From positions 62,001 through 126,000 of the forward strand of contig JBBHKE010001953.1 in the NCBI GenBank assembly GCA_037447655.1: a stretch of DNA of 64,000 bases, read 5' to 3'. Made by a program: the position numbers and the translations under genes. How positions within the stretch are numbered: the first letter of the stretch is position 1; the number at the start of each line of letters is the position of its first letter. This document shows, piece after piece, positions 1 to 9,839 of this stretch. Under the pieces are notes generated by a model. That model did no database searches and had not been told where the DNA came from. It saw nothing but the letters and a program-made list of their open reading frames with translations. This stretch comes from Zygnema cylindricum. Taxonomy: Eukaryota; Streptophyta; Zygnematophyceae; Zygnematales; Zygnemataceae.

Positions 1-594
1 CATTGTCGCGCGGCTTGTTTAAGCCCATAGAGTGATTTTATCAATTTGCAAACCTTGCTTTCTTCCCCACTTTCTACGAATCCTTTCGGTTGCCTCATGT
101 AAATTTCTTCTTCCAACTCTCCGTGCAAAAAAGCTGTATTAATATCCATCTTGTGTATTTCCATATCCTCTGCTGCGGCTAAACTTAAAAGGATTCTAAC
201 AGAAGGAAATCTGACTACAGGTGCAAAGGTTTCTTCGTAGTCTATCCCCTTTTTTTGAGTATACCACTTTGCAACTAACCTCTTTGTACCTTTCAATGGT
301 ATTATCCGGGTTTAATTTAAGTTTAAAAACCCACTTACATCCGATCGGTTTTCGGTCTGGTGGACAATCTACCAACTCCCATGTATTGGCTTCCATGATG
401 GAGGCCATTTCTTCATTTATAGCAGAGATCCACCGGCTACTTTCTGGGGTGTTTATTGCCTCTAAGTATGTCTGAGGTTCATCTGGGTGAGACATCTTTG
501 TGAGTTGGTTATTTACTTGTCTTTTTTGAAGTCGTTTACTACTTCTTCTCCCCCCTTCAAAATCAGACGCCGATATGGAAGGCATCCTTGGGTT
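1..594 (-). pseudogene. Copia RT, N-terminal third (C1)
   Basis: RNA-dependent DNA polymerase domain of a Copia polyprotein. From right to left, the translation shows the acidic linker with SDFEGGRRSSKRL, the RT entry block WELVDCPPDRKPIGCKWVFK, and the fingers block ending [14 protein letters not shown] frameshift follows near position 290, and the next block ([20 protein letters not shown], then SLYGLKQA) is in another frame. The catalytic YVDD motif would lie beyond the window edge. It is clearly part of the same element as the adjacent integrase ORF and is not functional as read. Confidence 0.85.
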
Positions 595-1764
595 TCAGTT
601 AGGAAGATTTGCAGCTTCCCTATCTTCCGATTCCGGTGTCTCATCAAGTTCCTCATCAGTTTCCACTTCGTATTGTGGCGTTGCCTCGGATGTTGTCCTT
701 TCCTTCTTCTCCTTTGGTAGATCTGCAGATTTTTCTTTTTCTCCATCTTCCTTTTCTTCAAAGTCAAAGTCAAAAAACGGATCCGTTTCAAATCTGATTT
801 TGACTTCCTTATTATATTTGAATGGATCAATGGACTTCTCTTCATTCATCACCACTATGTGTTTTACCAAAATAATATCTCTCTTTTTGAAGTCATACAC
901 CCGGTATCCTTTTGTGCTCTCATCATATCCTACAATATATCTTGGTTTCCATTCCTCTAACTTCCATTTAGTCTTATCGGAATCCAAATTGTAGACTTGA
1001 CTTCCGAACACTCTAAAACTAGACAAATCAGACTTTCTTCCTGTCCACCTCTCATACGGAGTTTCCTCCTTATTTGCTGAAGTAAGGACTATATTTTTGA
1101 TGAAATTAGCATAGTTCATAGACTCAGCCCAAAATTGCAACCCTATCCTCTTATCAGTTAACATACTTCTGGACATATCTCCTAACATTCTATTCACTCT
1201 TTTTGCTACTCCAATATGTTCCGGATTATAGGGAACAATTTTCTCATGATGAATTCTTTCTTCTTTAAGATATTCTTCAAATTCCCTTGAGGTATATTCT
1301 TTCCCATTATCACTTCTTATCTCTTTTATTGAGGTTTCATGTAGTTTTTCACTCCATACTTTAAACTTTTTGAAACATCTTAATACCTCTGACTTATGTC
1401 TGAGAAAGTATACCTTCGTGTATCTAGACCAATCATCTGTGATGGTTAACATCCATCTCTTCCCCCCATGTGAAGCATACCTAGCTGGTCCCCAAACATC
1501 AGTGTGAATTAGATCCAATACTTTCTCTCTCATACATGTGGTTGCCTTTGGAAATGGAAGTCTATGAATCTTCCCTTGGGCACATCCACTACAATCATCA
1601 AAGGTCTCATCATCCTCAAAAGTAATACCCTCCACAATTCTTTTTTTCTTCATTTTCTTTAATCTATCTAGATGCACATGCCCCAACCTTTTATGCCAAA
1701 GCATCATCTCACTTGCACACGAGTAGAGAACACTCTTTTTATTACAAAGAACAATTTTGAACAT
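595..1764 (-). pseudogene. Copia GAG-pre-integrase and integrase (C1)
   Basis: An open stretch of 389 codons holds the zinc-binding pre-integrase domain (LWHKRLGHVHLDRL, then CSGCAQGK) and the rve integrase core. The first two catalytic aspartates are visible (LIHTDVWGP and RSDNGKEY). The glutamate of the DD35E triad, normally in GVAER, reads GVAKR here, so the catalytic Glu is Lys. After the core come the usual C-terminal blocks (RWTGRK, WKPRYIVGYDESTKGYRVYD) and an acidic Glu-rich linker towards RT. Integrase inserts element cDNA into host DNA. The missing Glu predicts an inactive enzyme despite the long open frame. Confidence 0.88.
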
Positions 1765-1784
1765 TCCTTGACTGCCCTTTTCAG

Positions 1785-2130
1785 CTATGAAATAAACCTC
1801 ATTATCAAGCTTGCTGTGAAGATTCCTTTCCTAGTTCCTGTTTCAAACTCCTTTTCATCTAGGACAGCAGTTAAGACTAGGTTCTTGCTAAGCTGTGGAA
1901 TGTAAAGAACGTCTGAGAGTGATAGAATTGAGGCCTTTCCATCAACTAGAACCTTCAAGTCAAAAGTTTCAACAAGACTTGTGGTTTCTACTCTACCATC
2001 TCCGTACTCTATCTCAACTGTTGGGATCTTTCTCAGTTTAGTGAACCACCGCTTATCTTTGCACATATGCATTGAAGCCCCTGATTCTATGATCCACCCA
2101 TCCTCGGGTGGATCCTTCTTACCTCCGAAA
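1785..2130 (-). pseudogene. Copia aspartic protease remnant (C1)
   Basis: Retropepsin-like domain that would mature the Gag-Pol polyprotein. The block GWIIESGASMHMCKDK is followed by the typical RKIPTVEIEYGDGRV, LSDVLYIPQLSKNL and FETGTRKGIF segments. The active-site aspartate of the family motif DSGAS is replaced by Glu (ESGAS), which should abolish catalysis. The frame breaks just before the pre-integrase domain. Confidence 0.82.
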
Positions 2131-2189
2131 GCACACTTTTGTCTCAGTGGAATGTCGACATGCTTTTCAGTGTTTTTGGATTAAGAAAA

Positions 2190-3317
2190 AGCTCCTCAAG
2201 CTCCTATTCTGGTTCAGTTTTTCCTTCCACTTCCTCATTATGAACTTGAGTCAAGAAAGCCTTTTTCTTTCCTCCATCCCTTAAGGTTCCTTGACCATCT
2301 TTCAGTCGAAGATCTACAAGTTTGACACAATCTGCCATATAGTGTCCGATTTGTTGCAGAAGTGACATAATCCCCCTGGAGATGTTCCTCTCCCCTGTCT
2401 ATCAAATCTCCCACCTCCTTGTCCTCTTCCACCAAAGTTTCGATAGGGATCTTTCCCTCTCTCCTCATCACGCTTCCGCCAATCAGCTCTTGCAAACAAT
2501 GCTTGAACACTTGGACTCCCTCACCTAAGCTCAATGGTGCTTTCTTTCACTAAAATCAATCCCACTGTGTCATCCCAATTCCAATTGCTATCTCCCATGT
2601 CCTGCAATAGGTTAGTGATATTCTCATACTCTTCAGGTAGTTTCATCATTAATGTGTTCACTCTTTGTCTCTTGGACCATGAGTTACCTGCACTCTCTAA
2701 CTCTCCAAATAATGCTCCTTAATCATTGCAATAATTATTCATACTTCCTCCTTTATAAGTATAAGCTGCAATCTTATTTTCGGCCAACAGTTGTTATTAC
2801 AATGATCCACTCTTATATTTGTTAACTAGTGATATCCAAATCTGAGTTGAAGATTGACATGCATAAGGGGAATGGCAATGCCCTTTGCTACACTTTTAAG
2901 AATTAAGAGCTTAGCAACCTTGTCTTTGTAGTTCCACTTTTCATACTCCGATCTTTCGATCTGAACCCTTGTCGCCGTTTTTGGTGGTGCTGCTGCCGGT
3001 ATCGCCTTCGGCAATGGTGTCACTTGAGTTGCAACTCCTCCCTTTTCTCCTTCCATGACAATATCCTCTCTTTCCTCATCTTCATCCTCGGTGATGGTGA
3101 CAGCTGTTCAACCAACTGTAGAGGCGGAGGTGCCAGAAAAACGTGTCCCTCCAAACCCAGGTGGAGGTGGGCATCGAATTTGTCCAGACACTATGCCCCA
3201 TAGATGCTTCTCCAATAGTTCTCCCTCCATCATCATTTCCCAATAAAGAAAGTCTGATCCATCAAATATGGGCACCCCAGAGGGTGGGCCCATAACTTGA
3301 AATTCTCTGGTCTCCAT
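2190..3317 (-). pseudogene. Copia gag remnant (C1)
   Basis: Gag begins at 3317 with METREFQVMGPPSGVP, then the UBN2-type start (FDGSDFLYWE, LLEKHLWGIVSGQ). Several frame changes follow (near 3108, 2826 and 2534). The RNA-binding zinc knuckle survives in part as LCHFCNKSD near 2350 but the frame shifts before its His-X4-Cys half. The start codon and first six codons lie inside the LTR (3298-4165), and codons 7 to 12 are encoded by the primer-binding site at 3283-3297. Gag would form the virus-like particle. Confidence 0.8.
3283..3297 (-). promoter_or_regulatory. Half-tRNA primer-binding site (C1)
   Basis: On the minus strand the bases right after the LTR read AGTTATGGGCCCACC. This matches 14 of 15 positions of the complement of the plant initiator tRNA-Met anticodon arm. 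It lies inside the gag reading frame. Confidence 0.72.
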
Positions 3318-4165
3318 TGACCCACAGAATGAGCAGCCTATGTAAATCCTCTAGGATAATATTTGCCTTTTCTAATTTCCCGCTGAATAAGCGCCGCCCA
3401 GGCACACAAATATTTTGACCACTCTCACCCCTATGAGGACAAGACTCCCCTGAGTCAAACGCAAAAAGAATTACTGAATTTGCTCCCCTGAGCAGTAAGT
3501 TATGGTTGGTCAAAGATGACCTTTATAGTTACAAGCTCTCTTAGAGAGAGAGGTACCTAAATATTACTAATTCTCGGTCTGCTTTTTCACGCCTACCTAC
3601 TACTAAACCCTAGTCCAATAGGAACACTATATAGTACAAGAAGGTACAACGGGCGATGTACTTATTGTACGACCATTGTACGACAAGGTCTACATGGTAA
3701 CACCTGTCAAATCGGAAGCCATGGTTCCTCCTCCCATCTTCTCGGGTATCAAATAATGTGGCGCCACGTGGCACCGCGTGACGCTATCTCTGTATGCCGC
3801 CAACAAACTCACTTCGCGTGGCGGCTATAATGCCGGCCGTCCAATCAAAACATATTTTACACGGTTCAGATTCGCGTACATGCAGAAATTGCTCCTTTTG
3901 GTTAGTCTGCTGTTAATTAGCTGTTGCGTTAATGTTTATATATTTATGAAACCCGTCTCGTGTATCGTTTCGTAATGCCTTAATGGTTAAGGCGTTAGGC
4001 TATAGAGGATCTAGAGGTCAAATGTTAAAATATGACTTAGGCATTATTTTAGTAAAATACCCTTTACTTCAAAAACTGCCACTTTCTAAATATGGCGGCA
4101 GCCATGGCGTGCTTTTGATCCTCACTCTCTTTCTTTAAAGCAAAACCAAAATAGGGAAGTGAACA
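3298..4165 (-). repeat. 5' LTR of C1
   Basis: On the minus strand it starts near TGTTCACTTCC and ends AGAGAATTTCA, directly before the primer site. It is aligned by eye to the C9 LTRs. Shared blocks are the CCATGGCTGCC segment near the start, the tRNA-like module (3974-4029, plus strand), the CCACGTGG block, GTAC-rich U3 and the GGTCATCTTTGACC block. At 868 bp it is shorter than the C9 LTR, partly because it lacks a U5 insertion present there. The start coordinate is approximate. Confidence 0.75.
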
Positions 4166-4197
4166 ATTAATTACCTTTTTTCAAAAGAGGTGACCAG

Positions 4198-5451
4198 ATG
4201 GACATCAAGACAGCCTTTTTGCAAGTAGAATTGGAAGAGGAGATATTCATGCGACATCCCGAAGGATTTGTGGAGGAAGGAGAGGAGAGTAAAGCATGCC
4301 GGTTGATTAAATACCTTAACGGTTTGAAACAGGCGCCTCGACAGTGGAATAAGAAACTTGATGAGTTTCTTACCGGTCTAGGATATATCTGGATCAGCTC
4401 AGATCACTCAATCTATGTTTTTGAGGATGAAAAAGGTATTATATTTATTGCAATTTATGTTGATGATTTACTTGTTTTAAGTAAATCAATGAAAAAAATT
4501 AGTAAACTGAAAACCGATCTTAAAAGGAGATTTGAAATGAAGGATATGGGAGAAGCAAAATATATTTTGGGAATTCAAGTAGAAAGAGACCGAGAAAGAA
4601 AGATTATAAGATTGACTCAAAAAGGAGCAATAGGGAACATGCTGGAAAAATTTAAGATGGATAAAGCTAATAGTTGTACAACTCCAATGGAGTTAAAGAA
4701 GGGAAGTGAGGGGAGTGACGAAAAAGGAGTCATAGTCTTAGAAGAGAAATTATCTCGTGAAGAACAGAATTTCATGCAGACTATTCCTTACAGGCAAGTG
4801 GTTGGAAGCCTAATCTATTTTATGAATTGTACCTGGTCGGACTTAGCTGCAGCTGTAGGAGTGCTGAGTAGAAGTCTAAATGCACCCACTAAGAAGGATT
4901 GGGAGGCAGCTAAGAGAGTCCTTAGATATTTGATAGGAACTAGGGATCTATGGTTGCATTTGGGTGGGGAGAATACTGACATCATTACTTGGAGTGATGC
5001 CAGTTATGGTGATGCTCCGATGAGGAGATGTACTTCTGGATAAGTATTATATGTGGGTGATGGGGTTTGCTGTTGGAGTAGCAAACAGCAAAAGGTTATT
5101 GCTCAATCCATCATGGAGGCTGAGTATATGGCCTCTTGCTCTGATGTAAAAGAATTGATGTGGGTCATGTGTTTGCTTGGTGAGCTTGGTCACCTTAAGA
5201 GTAGTGTGGATTTTTTTTTTTGTGATAATCACACTGCAATCGCTATTTCTGCCAATCTTAAAAACCATTTTAAAGCTAAACATATGGACATTAGACTCAC
5301 CTTTGTTAGAGAGAAAGTAGAAAACAATATAATCAGTTTAGAGTACCGACCAGATAGCGAGATGGTAGCAGATATGATCACCAAACCTGTGCCTCCCCCT
5401 AAGCTAATTTTCTGCAGGGAGAAGTGTGGTCTAAAATTAAAGATTGACTAG
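4198..5451 (+). pseudogene. Copia RT and RNase H (C2)
   Basis: The C-terminal two thirds of RT plus full RNase H in one frame, interrupted by a single TAA at 5041-5043 where relatives have Tyr. RT shows MDIKTAFLQVELEEE, NGLKQAPRQWNKKLDEFL and the catalytic IYVDDLLVLSKS, then the connection block DMGEAKYILGIQVERDR. RNase H shows WSDASYGDAP, IMEAEYMAS and FFFCDNHTAIAIS with the acidic residues in place, and ends CREKCGLKLKID. The tract TTTTTTTTT near 5211 encodes the unusual FFF. One nonsense change separates this region from an open frame, so decay is modest. Confidence 0.88.
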
Positions 5452-5464
5452 AAAATAAGGGGAG
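5450..5464 (+). promoter_or_regulatory. Polypurine tract of C2
   Basis: AGAAAATAAGGGGAG lies directly before the LTR start and overlaps the end of the RNase H frame (stop TAG at 5449-5451). It would prime plus-strand cDNA synthesis. The same tract, with small changes, precedes the 3' LTRs of the other copies: 7078-7092, 15805-15819 and 61033-61047 on plus, and 9827-9841, 30270-30284, 37756-37770 and 45709-45723 on minus. Confidence 0.8.
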
Positions 5465-6534
5465 TGTAGAAATTAATGGTTCCTTTTTTAAGTATTTTCT
5501 AGGTCTAAATATAAATATAGAAAGAAGCCGAGGCAATCTATCTCTAACTTCTCTCTCCAACTCCCACACTTGTCGCAGTGATTGGGAAGTTGGAGTGGAA
5601 GCTAGAGCCATGGCTTCCTACTAGGCTATCCAGAGGTTTACGGGAAATAGATTAGTTTATTTACCAATAAGTTTATTTACTAAAAGGGTTGATGTCAGAA
5701 CCAAGATTTGATCCTGGTACCTGCGGATTATTGGATAGCCGGTAGCCGGTAGTCCTATCCGTTAAGTCTACGTGTAACGATATACGATATAGGGTTGATA
5801 TTTATTTAACTATTATTACATAGGATAATTCATTTAACTAAAACTGTTAACGGGATACATAGATCCAGTTATGTAAAAGTACCGATTACGGTATGTATAA
5901 GAAACTAGTACCGCGCATTTATTTCTTTAAACGAAACAAATACCGCTCATGTATTTATGACGGCTACGATTGAAATCTGCATTCAATCGGACGGCCGAGA
6001 AGAAAGCCGAGATCGCGGAAGAGAATCTCGGTGGTTTGTGGTCGTCGCCACATTGGATGACATGTGGCAAAATAACGTTGGATCGCGGCATCCGCGGGAA
6101 TTACGGGACCGAACCCGGATATGACATGTGTCGACTTTAAGGCCATGTCGTACAGTTTCCGTATAGAAAATACACAGACAACTGTACTTTTGTGTACGGA
6201 AATGTAATATGATTCGCTCCGTACATCAGTAGATAGAGTTTGTGAGAGAGATAGGACTTAGAAAAAATTGGTAGATAGGACCCTCTCTCCTAGAGAGCTT
6301 CTGTACAAAAGGTCAACTTTGACCCTCCATTACTTACTGCTCAGGGGAGCAAATTCAAATATTCTTTTTGCTATCGACTCAAGGGAGTCTTGCCTTTACA
6401 AAGGTGAAGGTTGTCAGAGTTTTTGTCTGCTAGGGTGGCAGTTGTTCTTGCTGAAACACAAAGGGGTCAGGGTTATCCTAGAGGCTTCTTGGAAGCTGTC
6501 CACTCTGAGGACTTATGGAGGTCTCAGAGTTTCA
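5465..6534 (+). repeat. 3' LTR of C2 (TGTAGAAA subtype)
   Basis: A 1070-bp LTR running from TGTAGAAATTAATGG, right after the polypurine tract, to CTCAGAGTTTCA. The last 20 bases read ATGGAGGTCTCAGAGTTTCA, the same stretch that starts gag in C4 and C7. A tRNA-like antisense module lies at about 5697-5772. GTAC motifs cluster around 6146-6225. The same subtype forms the C4 LTRs and the 5' LTR of C7. Confidence 0.88.
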
Positions 6535-7079
6535 CCAGGAGATTCATCAGATATTTGGTGGGAACTAGGGATTTATGGTTGCATTTGGAAGGGTAGCACA
6601 CTGACATCACCACTTCGAGTGGTGCCAGTTATGGGGATGCACCTATGACAAGGTGCACTTCAGGGAATATGTTGTATGTGGGGGAAGGTGATTGATGTTG
6701 GAGTAGCAAGCAACAAAAGGTGGTTGCTCAGTCCACTATAGAGGCTGAGTACATGCCCTCTTGTTTAGCTGTGTAAGAGTTGATGTGGGTTAAATCTTTA
6801 TTGCAACAAATGGGGTATATGAAGGAGGGAGTGCATGAAGTGTTTTGTGATAATCAGATAGCCATTGCAATTGCAGCCAATCCAAAACATCATTTAAAGG
6901 CTAAACACATAAACATAAGACAAAGTTTTGTGAGGGAAAAGGTTGAAAACAAAATTGTGAATCTTGTGTATAGGGATGGGGAAATGGTGGCTTATATGAT
7001 GACCAAACGTGTGCCCTCTCCCAAGTTAAAATATTGTAGGGAAAAGTGTGGATTAGAGGAGAAATTGAAATTAGACTAG
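6535..7079 (+). pseudogene. Copia RNase H remnant (C3)
   Basis: It starts in the segment RRFIRYLVGTRDLWLHL and continues through a damaged RNase H. The WSDASYG block reads SSGASYG, so the first catalytic Asp is lost. Stop codons replace a residue after HLEG, the Trp of CCWSSKQ and a residue before ELMWVKS. The second half is better preserved (VFCDNQIAIAIAANPKHH, FVREKVENKIVNLVYR, CREKCGLEEKLKLD). Its ending EEKLKLD matches C6 rather than C2, so it belongs to the TGTTGAAA-like subgroup. Confidence 0.82.
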
Positions 7080-7092
7080 AAAATAAAAGGAG

Positions 7093-8064
7093 TGTTAAAA
7101 TCACTAGATTTAGAAGGTATTTCCTAGGGTTTTAATAAAAAAAAGAAAGCATAGGCAACCTGCCTCCACCTCCTCTCTCTTACCCCCATACTTGTTGTAG
7201 TCACTGAAAAAATGTGAGGAAGTTGAGCTGCCTAGGTTATCTGAAACAGACAGGAAGGTAGTAGATTTCCCAAAAAGGTTTCACGGACCCAGGATTTGAT
7301 CCTGGTACCTGGCGTCTGTGAAAGTAGGCGTTAGCGTTATCCTATATTCCAGGAACTAAGCTAACATATATAGGGTGTGATAACTATTTAAACAATGACA
7401 AGGAACATTAATCCGATTAAGGCAGTTACAAATAAAAGACATAGCGACTAGTTGGAATATAGTACGCACGAAACAAATGTACCTGACATTTGTTTTTCAA
7501 CGACTAGTACTAAGAGCTTGTTTAGATCCGACGGCACACATCATCGTCGAGATTGCGAAATGTCCGCTTTGGCGGTTTTTAGGCGTGACATGACAGGGTG
7601 CCACGTGGCAAGATAGGATTGGGAAGCGGGAATCCCGGGAGCATGAGGACAAGTCCGGAGGAGACAAACATCTACTCCATGGCTTTGTCGTACACACGCT
7701 ATACAGAAAAGACATCGGCCATAGTACCTTTGTGTACTGAACAGTTTTCTGATTGGTTCGTACAGTAGTAGATAGGGGTTGTGAGAGGGCTTTAGGACTT
7801 AGAGGATTGAGGAGGTAGCCGCCTCTCTACCAATAAGCTTGTGTATAAATTGGCATCTTTGTCACTTCATAACTTATCGCCTGGTTGGGCGTTTTCAGTA
7901 ATTCTTTTTGCTACACACTTACAGGAGTCCACAGTGCATAAGAGTTTAGTCAATTTGTTTGTTTGCTTGCTTGGTTATCAGTGGTTCTAGTTGAAAGGGG
8001 GTTAGTCAAAAACTACCTAGAGGCTTCCAAAATTCTGTAGCCTAATGGGGGACACAGAATTGCA
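7093..8064 (+). repeat. 3' LTR of C3
   Basis: A 972-bp LTR that follows the tract AGAAAATAAAAGGAG. It starts TGTTAAAATCACTAG and ends GACACAGAATTGCA. The final 20 bases, ATGGGGGACACAGAATTGCA, keep the gag-start pattern seen in the other LTRs. The tRNA-like antisense module is at about 7283-7370 and includes a palindromic T-arm (CCAGGATTTGATCCTGG on plus). Confidence 0.82.
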
Positions 8065-9625
8065 TCTCACCCTTCGGTGCCAGTGGTATTGATAAACAAA
8101 TTTGTTTAAAGTATATTGTAAAACGTGTTTGATTACATTTGGGGCCAATTTCCCTCGTATCAAAAATTAAATATGTTGCATTATTTGTCGGTAAAAGTGG
8201 TATCATTATCTCCTGATACGTTTTTGGTAGGGAAAATGGATGAGTAATTGGATAACCATTTTTTTAAAAGCATATGTGCATTGAATTTGCCAGTACCTAT
8301 CATCCACTAATGGAATTTTACTTCTTTGCACGAGGCCATAATCGTAGGTAAGCCTCCCAACTCTTTTTTGATTAGTTTACCGTGATTCATTATTGATACG
8401 TCCACCTTATCATGTTTTTTGTTATTTTACTCTTATTGGAGATACAAAATTAGTCGGTTTGGATATTATTATTGTAGCATTTTCCTACTAGTAGTTATTT
8501 TGTTTCGTTGATTGTAACCTTTTTGTTCGTTGTCACATCGTCTTTAAAAAAATGAAGATATAAAATAGTTTAACTACGACTTTGATACCTCATGTCCTTG
8601 GTGTTAAAATCATTGTTTATCAACATCTCCATGCTCATTGTCAACCCACTCGTAAATAACTATCTAAGAAGCAAAAGATGCCACACGTAGAAACATAAAA
8701 ACAACGTCATTAGCGGATCATTGAAGCAACTAAAATTGGCCTCACCCATCTTCTTCACACATAGAGAGGTCAATGCGTCTTTGGCTATATTAACTTAACA
8801 TAAGGTCGCCACAGTAGTCTCTCTTAATTTAACTTTTTTCGGTAACCCAAATGATTTGTGATATGTCTCTAACGCCAACAAAATCTCTGAACACTTTTTA
8901 ACTATTGTCACGTTTTGAAAGTGGTTCTAATCAAGACCTCGGATTAAAGTTTTTTCACTTTGATCAGTCAAAGCCCCAACCACAAAATAACACATATTTA
9001 TTCATGTGTGAACACATATTTATTGTCGTCACGGTTGCAATAACAAGTCGTATTTATATAGATCCAAAGGCGGTATGTGCTTAGATGTCATAGAAAAACC
9101 CGCGACTTGAATTTAAAAGACCCCGCATATCTATGGAGGTTGTTGATTCGTTGTTTTTTTGTGTTCCCAAACCCTTGAGTTTTCGAGTTTCTTGCTAATT
9201 TCAATCCCAGTTCCATAGTCTTGTACAAACCCAAAATTTTAAACTTCTCTTTTAGGCTCTCTTTTAGTGTTATATATAAAAGGCAATGTTTTTTTTTGTT
9301 TGCGTTAGTTTTGAACCCAATATAGAGCTTTTAACATTAATTGTTTCTTTACATTGATCATGTTATAAAATTTAAAAGCGATTCACGGTGTATTCCGTTT
9401 TTTTTACATTTTCGTATATTTTCCGTACTTTTATCCGTACACGAAAAAAATGCAAATTTTGCGAACTTTTCAAAAACTGAAAAATATTAAAGCATTTTCG
9501 TAGAAAAATCAAAATCCGTACGTTTGGTTCCTCTATGCTTTATCCTATCAAGTGGGTAAAGTGTTATACCCAAAACCTGGCAAAGGTTTTCCTTTTGGCT
9601 TATAATCTTTCAAATGTGGGATCCC
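8065..9625. other. Gene-free stretch, origin unknown
   Basis: AT-rich sequence with frequent stops in all frames and no ORF of note. I recognise no retrotransposon domain, LTR or RNA gene. Several A/T runs and CGTA-containing words occur near 9360-9540. It may be old host intergenic DNA or an unrecognised decayed element. Confidence 0.5.
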
Positions 9626-9826
9626 ATCCCTTTGAAAAATAAGTATCTAATATAAATTTACCGTAAACCTCAGGATAGCCTAGGTAGCCATGGCTCTAGC
9701 TTCCTCTCCAATTTCTCAGTGACTGCGACAAGTTTGAGAGTTGGAGAGAGAAGTTAGAGATAGACTGCCTCGGCTTCTTTATTTCTTTTCAGACCTAGAA
9801 AATACTTAAAACCATTAGTTTCTACA
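9626..9826 (-). repeat. Truncated 3' LTR of C4
   Basis: About 200 bp matching the start of the C4 5' LTR (TGTAGAAACTAATGGTTTTAAG on minus), including the CCATGGCTACC segment. It stops at about 9626, and the remaining ~850 bp are missing. It follows the polypurine tract complement CTCCCCTTATTTTCT at 9827-9841. Confidence 0.82.
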
Positions 9827-9839
9827 CTCCCCTTATTTT

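Larger units (their letters stand above)
1..4165 (-). mobile_element. Copia LTR retrotransposon C1, 3' end outside window
   Basis: A minus-strand Ty1/copia element reads from its 5' LTR (right) through gag, protease and integrase into the first third of RT, then leaves the window at position 1. Domain order is the copia order, with integrase before RT. Its LTR and Gag start resemble those of the non-autonomous element at 57972-62116 more than those of the other copies here. To its right lies the RT part of a plus-strand copy (C2) that begins abruptly in mid-RT, so C1 probably inserted into C2. The target duplication cannot be tested because the other flank is missing. Confidence 0.88.
4196..6534 (+). 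mobile_element. Copia retrotransposon C2, 3' half
   Basis: A plus-strand Copia fragment starting abruptly within RT at about 4196, with RT, RNase H, polypurine tract and complete 3' LTR. The 5' half is probably beyond the left window edge on the far side of C1. The 3' LTR ends at 6534 and is followed at once by RNase H sequence of another copy (C3) in the same orientation, which suggests C2 inserted into C3. Confidence 0.85.
6535..8064 (+). mobile_element. Copia retrotransposon C3, 3' end
   Basis: RNase H remnant plus complete 3' LTR of a third plus-strand Copia copy. It starts exactly where the C2 3' LTR ends, as expected if C2 interrupted it. It is more decayed than C2, in keeping with an older insertion. 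Confidence 0.8.

Noticed and set aside
6411-6648. A coding gene across the C2 LTR end and C3 RNase H
   Set aside because: The ORF crosses an LTR boundary by chance. Its first part is U5 sequence, and only the last part resembles RNase H.
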